From NCBI GenBank assembly GCA_025363075.1, contig JANYEP010000001.1:1-42836 (forward strand): a stretch of 42,836 bases of DNA, given 5' to 3'. The notes beneath the pieces were generated by a model, which saw nothing but the letters and a program-made list of their open reading frames with translations, did no database searches and had not been told where the DNA came from. Below are positions 41,801 through 42,836 of the stretch, one piece after another. Source of the stretch: Chitinophagaceae bacterium (GTDB taxonomy: Bacteria; Bacteroidota; Bacteroidia; Chitinophagales; Chitinophagaceae). Both the position numbers and the translations under genes were made by a program. Position 1 is the first letter of the stretch, and every line of letters begins with the position of its first letter.

Positions 41801-42836
41801 ATCTTTGCCAAACAACAGGAACAGCTCATAGCAATACAGTTGTATTGTATGTAAAACAAAGCCCACTAATAGGCACATCAACAATAAACTCTGGTACACT
41901 TTGTACCATTGGAGCAACAACAAATGTTTACAATTCAAATACCCAAGGTGGTGGAGTGTGGAGCAGCAAAAACACAGCAGTTGCAACAGTTTCAACTGTT
42001 AATAGTGCATCAGGGGTAGTAACAGTAACAGGTTATGGTGTAGATACTTTAATTTATACCAAATCATTAAGCAATGGTTGTTCAGAAAGTAGATCAACTA
42101 TATTATCAGTTGTTCAAGCAACATCACCAGGAACTATTACAGGAACCAATAGCATTTGCAAAGGCTTTACCACAACATTGGGTGGTGTAAGTGGTGGAAT
42201 CTGGAGTACCCCATCGAGCAGTATTGCATCTGTAAACAGTGGTGGTGTTGTAACAGGAAACAGTGCAGGCGTTGCCACTATAGTTTACACAATAGCCAAC
42301 AATGGTTGTAGTGGTGTATCAACTTACAATGTAACAGTAAATCCAACACCAACCATACCAAGTATGGGTTATGTGGCAGGTACGACAAATCCACAAACAG
42401 GAACAGGAGGAGCATTTTGTGTAGGCAAAACCTTTAAGGTAGTTGGAACTTCACTAATAGCACCAATAGTTGCTAATTTAACAGGTGTTTGGAGTAGCAG
42501 TGATACTGCATTGGTAAGTGCAACAGCAGCAGGCTCTGGCAACAACAGAGATACTGCTACAATAGTAATAAAAGCAGCAGGAACAGGAGTAGCATTAACT
42601 TATAAAGTTACTTCACCAGCAAGTTGTGTTAACAGTAGAGTTACAACATTTAATACTTCGGTAACTTGTCCATTTCACAGAGGAGGAACAATTAAAGAAG
42701 AATTGATGACAAATAGCGTACAATTTACACTTTATCCAAACCCTTCACATTCAACAGTGAGTTTGCAAGTTGAAAAGTTAGTAGGTTCTGGAACTATTGT
42801 AGTTACTGATTTGTATGGCAAACAAGTAAAAACACA
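38824..42836 (+). CDS. Very large T9SS surface protein with Ig-like repeats, truncated by the window edge
   Basis: An unbroken frame begins at ATG 38824 and runs at least 1337 codons to the edge, where no stop is reached. Residues 1-22 form a signal peptide (FMALLTQKTMAQ). Residues 25-900 are Thr/Ser/Gly-rich beta repeats similar in character to the 915-residue neighbour. BIG2-like Ig segments follow at about 1040-1075 (GVWSSKNTAVATVS), 1120-1170 (GGIWSTPSSSIASV) and 1220-1255 (GVWSSSDTALVSA). A type A sorting domain begins at YPNP (1304-1307). It is probably a cell-surface adhesin or matrix protein. It follows a strong terminator, so it is likely transcribed separately. An in-frame ATG at 38836 is an alternative start. 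Confidence 0.85.
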   Translation, partial: MKTIMKIFIVMFMALLTQKTMAQIAATGDYRSVQSGNWSSTSTWQIRDASGNWTTPSTAPTATNNVYIQLLHRLTLDVATANCNDLHMQTTDSLGLGSNTLQVSGKIRSYNSYQITTAALTSNVVTITTSSAHGLSAGNSVIILGLAGTLLPVNGSYTIASVPTSTTFTYTLTNADITSTTSGTTTGSVTKNVAAVTSGVDGTFYSAQVSSTAINASMLTSTSGLGGIKFIGNSRRITSIGEWTGNSISFLVDFNFALNAGQTDSLLTVFGGRNLTFSSGTTVATTRVTPGAGSAGTGTVTIKSGATFSSNSPGSTQVFSRTSTSTFGTLTIDAGGTLELTGSLPSIDVHTIVNNGNIVYNRGGAQTLLAKGGSTDTAASVKSIDFTSYNNLTIKTSTAKTIPSGVTINVAGTLTYAGGSTDTLASIGGSALTYSAGATLAFSGTASLAMSLTQANLIWPITNGPTNVLVTSNTLSFAASAGISRTIAGTLTLNGGNFTINTGNTLVMANNSTIVRSDSLSSMSSGLTIGTASSDVVNITINSAKPLTMGNEFLISPSPGSYGTLTIASGSTYTINSGRSITNLSNNGVIIFSTAATFTTTINGSITGTGTITGNVGASITVGGTGNGSAGTLYFTSGSQVVNNISLSRTGTNPSLSLGTPITVYRNISLASGTTLDGGNFVDTVKGSITGSSGGFYTFGSGGKVVLNGTSTTTPYTLSGATFSNIELASSAYTLSSSPTVTGTFDLKTNVLKTSTNSLRMAAGATLSRTTGWVNGTLRKNVSTGNAVVRTYEIGDSLRYTPVTINFDTVKVAGDFSVKTDSAAAEANFATAPIDKANYINRYWATTSVSPLSFTIYSATFNYVASDLIGNANATNIIAALYSSNWATNGLTVAGTYSNTINSISTTGDFILGKCGSLVTPTVTIAAATDTICNGSVTTFTPVSTNGGSAPSFGWFKNNQSQGTVNGDGTITFGANTLSTGNNVFSCVMTANNLCQTTGTAHSNTVVLYVKQSPLIGTSTINSGTLCTIGATTNVYNSNTQGGGVWSSKNTAVATVSTVNSASGVVTVTGYGVDTLIYTKSLSNGCSESRSTILSVVQATSPGTITGTNSICKGFTTTLGGVSGGIWSTPSSSIASVNSGGVVTGNSAGVATIVYTIANNGCSGVSTYNVTVNPTPTIPSMGYVAGTTNPQTGTGGAFCVGKTFKVVGTSLIAPIVANLTGVWSSSDTALVSATAAGSGNNRDTATIVIKAAGTGVALTYKVTSPASCVNSRVTTFNTSVTCPFHRGGTIKEELMTNSVQFTLYPNPSHSTVSLQVEKLVGSGTIVVTDLYGKQVKT

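Noticed and set aside
1-42836. CRISPR arrays, rRNA or complete tRNA genes
   Set aside because: No regularly spaced repeats, rRNA-like sequence or full cloverleaf was seen. Only a 3' tRNA-like fragment is present at about 4118-4136.

Overview
The window is low-GC DNA (roughly one third G+C by eye) from a member of the Bacteroidota, most like the Chitinophagaceae, although the genus cannot be fixed from this sequence. The evidence is a SusC/SusD pair, several exported proteins with type IX secretion (T9SS) C-terminal modules carrying YPNP motifs, TAnnTTTG-type promoter boxes, and very few Shine-Dalgarno-like sites.

Region 1 (1-4136) is the right end of a small integrative element. All its genes read leftward: a tyrosine recombinase, a 423-residue protein of unknown role, a MerR/excisionase-like helix-turn-helix protein, and a possible replication initiator. 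It appears to end at about 4118-4136 in a fragment that looks like the 3' end of a tRNA gene, possibly tRNA-Ser, followed by a strong terminator. The left end lies outside the window.

Region 2 (4394-10802) is a sulfur-handling island reading rightward. It encodes a Crp/Fnr regulator, a TauE/SafE (TSUP) permease, a DUF2490 outer-membrane protein, a persulfide-dioxygenase-like metallo-hydrolase with two rhodanese domains, a single-domain rhodanese, a DUF2892 membrane protein, a TPMT-like methyltransferase fused to a heavy-metal-associated (HMA) domain, and a split pair of YeeE/YedE sulfur transporters. A perfect CRP-type palindrome lies 48 nt before the metallo-hydrolase gene, and a weaker copy sits at almost the same distance before the permease gene. 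Both are plausible targets of the local Crp/Fnr protein.

Region 3 (10809-38790) is a large alginate utilisation locus in two divergent arms. The leftward arm is lacI-type regulator > two-domain PL6 lyase > kduI > kduD. The rightward arm is closely spaced over about 22.6 kb: DEH-reductase-like SDR > PL17 > SusC > SusD > KdgF > PL7 > two tandem esterases > PL38-like lyase > T9SS PL6 > an unassigned jelly-roll lyase candidate > an unassigned beta-helix protein > MFS hexuronate transporter > PL6 > a 915-residue T9SS surface protein, closed by a perfect 14-bp terminator stem. The expected flow is as follows. Surface and secreted endolyases (PL7, PL6, probably the jelly-roll protein) cut alginate. 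SusCD imports the oligomers. PL17, PL6 and the PL38-like enzyme reduce them to unsaturated monouronates. The MFS protein brings these into the cytoplasm. KdgF linearises them, and the SDR or KduI/KduD route leads to 2-keto-3-deoxygluconate. The kinase and aldolase for the last steps are not in the window. The two esterases raise the possibility that acetylated alginate is a substrate.

Region 4 (38824-42836) is the 5' part of a very large T9SS surface protein with Ig-like repeats that runs off the right edge.

The points most worth following up are the methyltransferase-HMA fusion and its Crp/Fnr circuit, the unassigned jelly-roll and beta-helix proteins inside the alginate operon, the extra domain inserted after TM1 of the MFS transporter, and a repeated hairpin that occurs once in each arm of the alginate locus.
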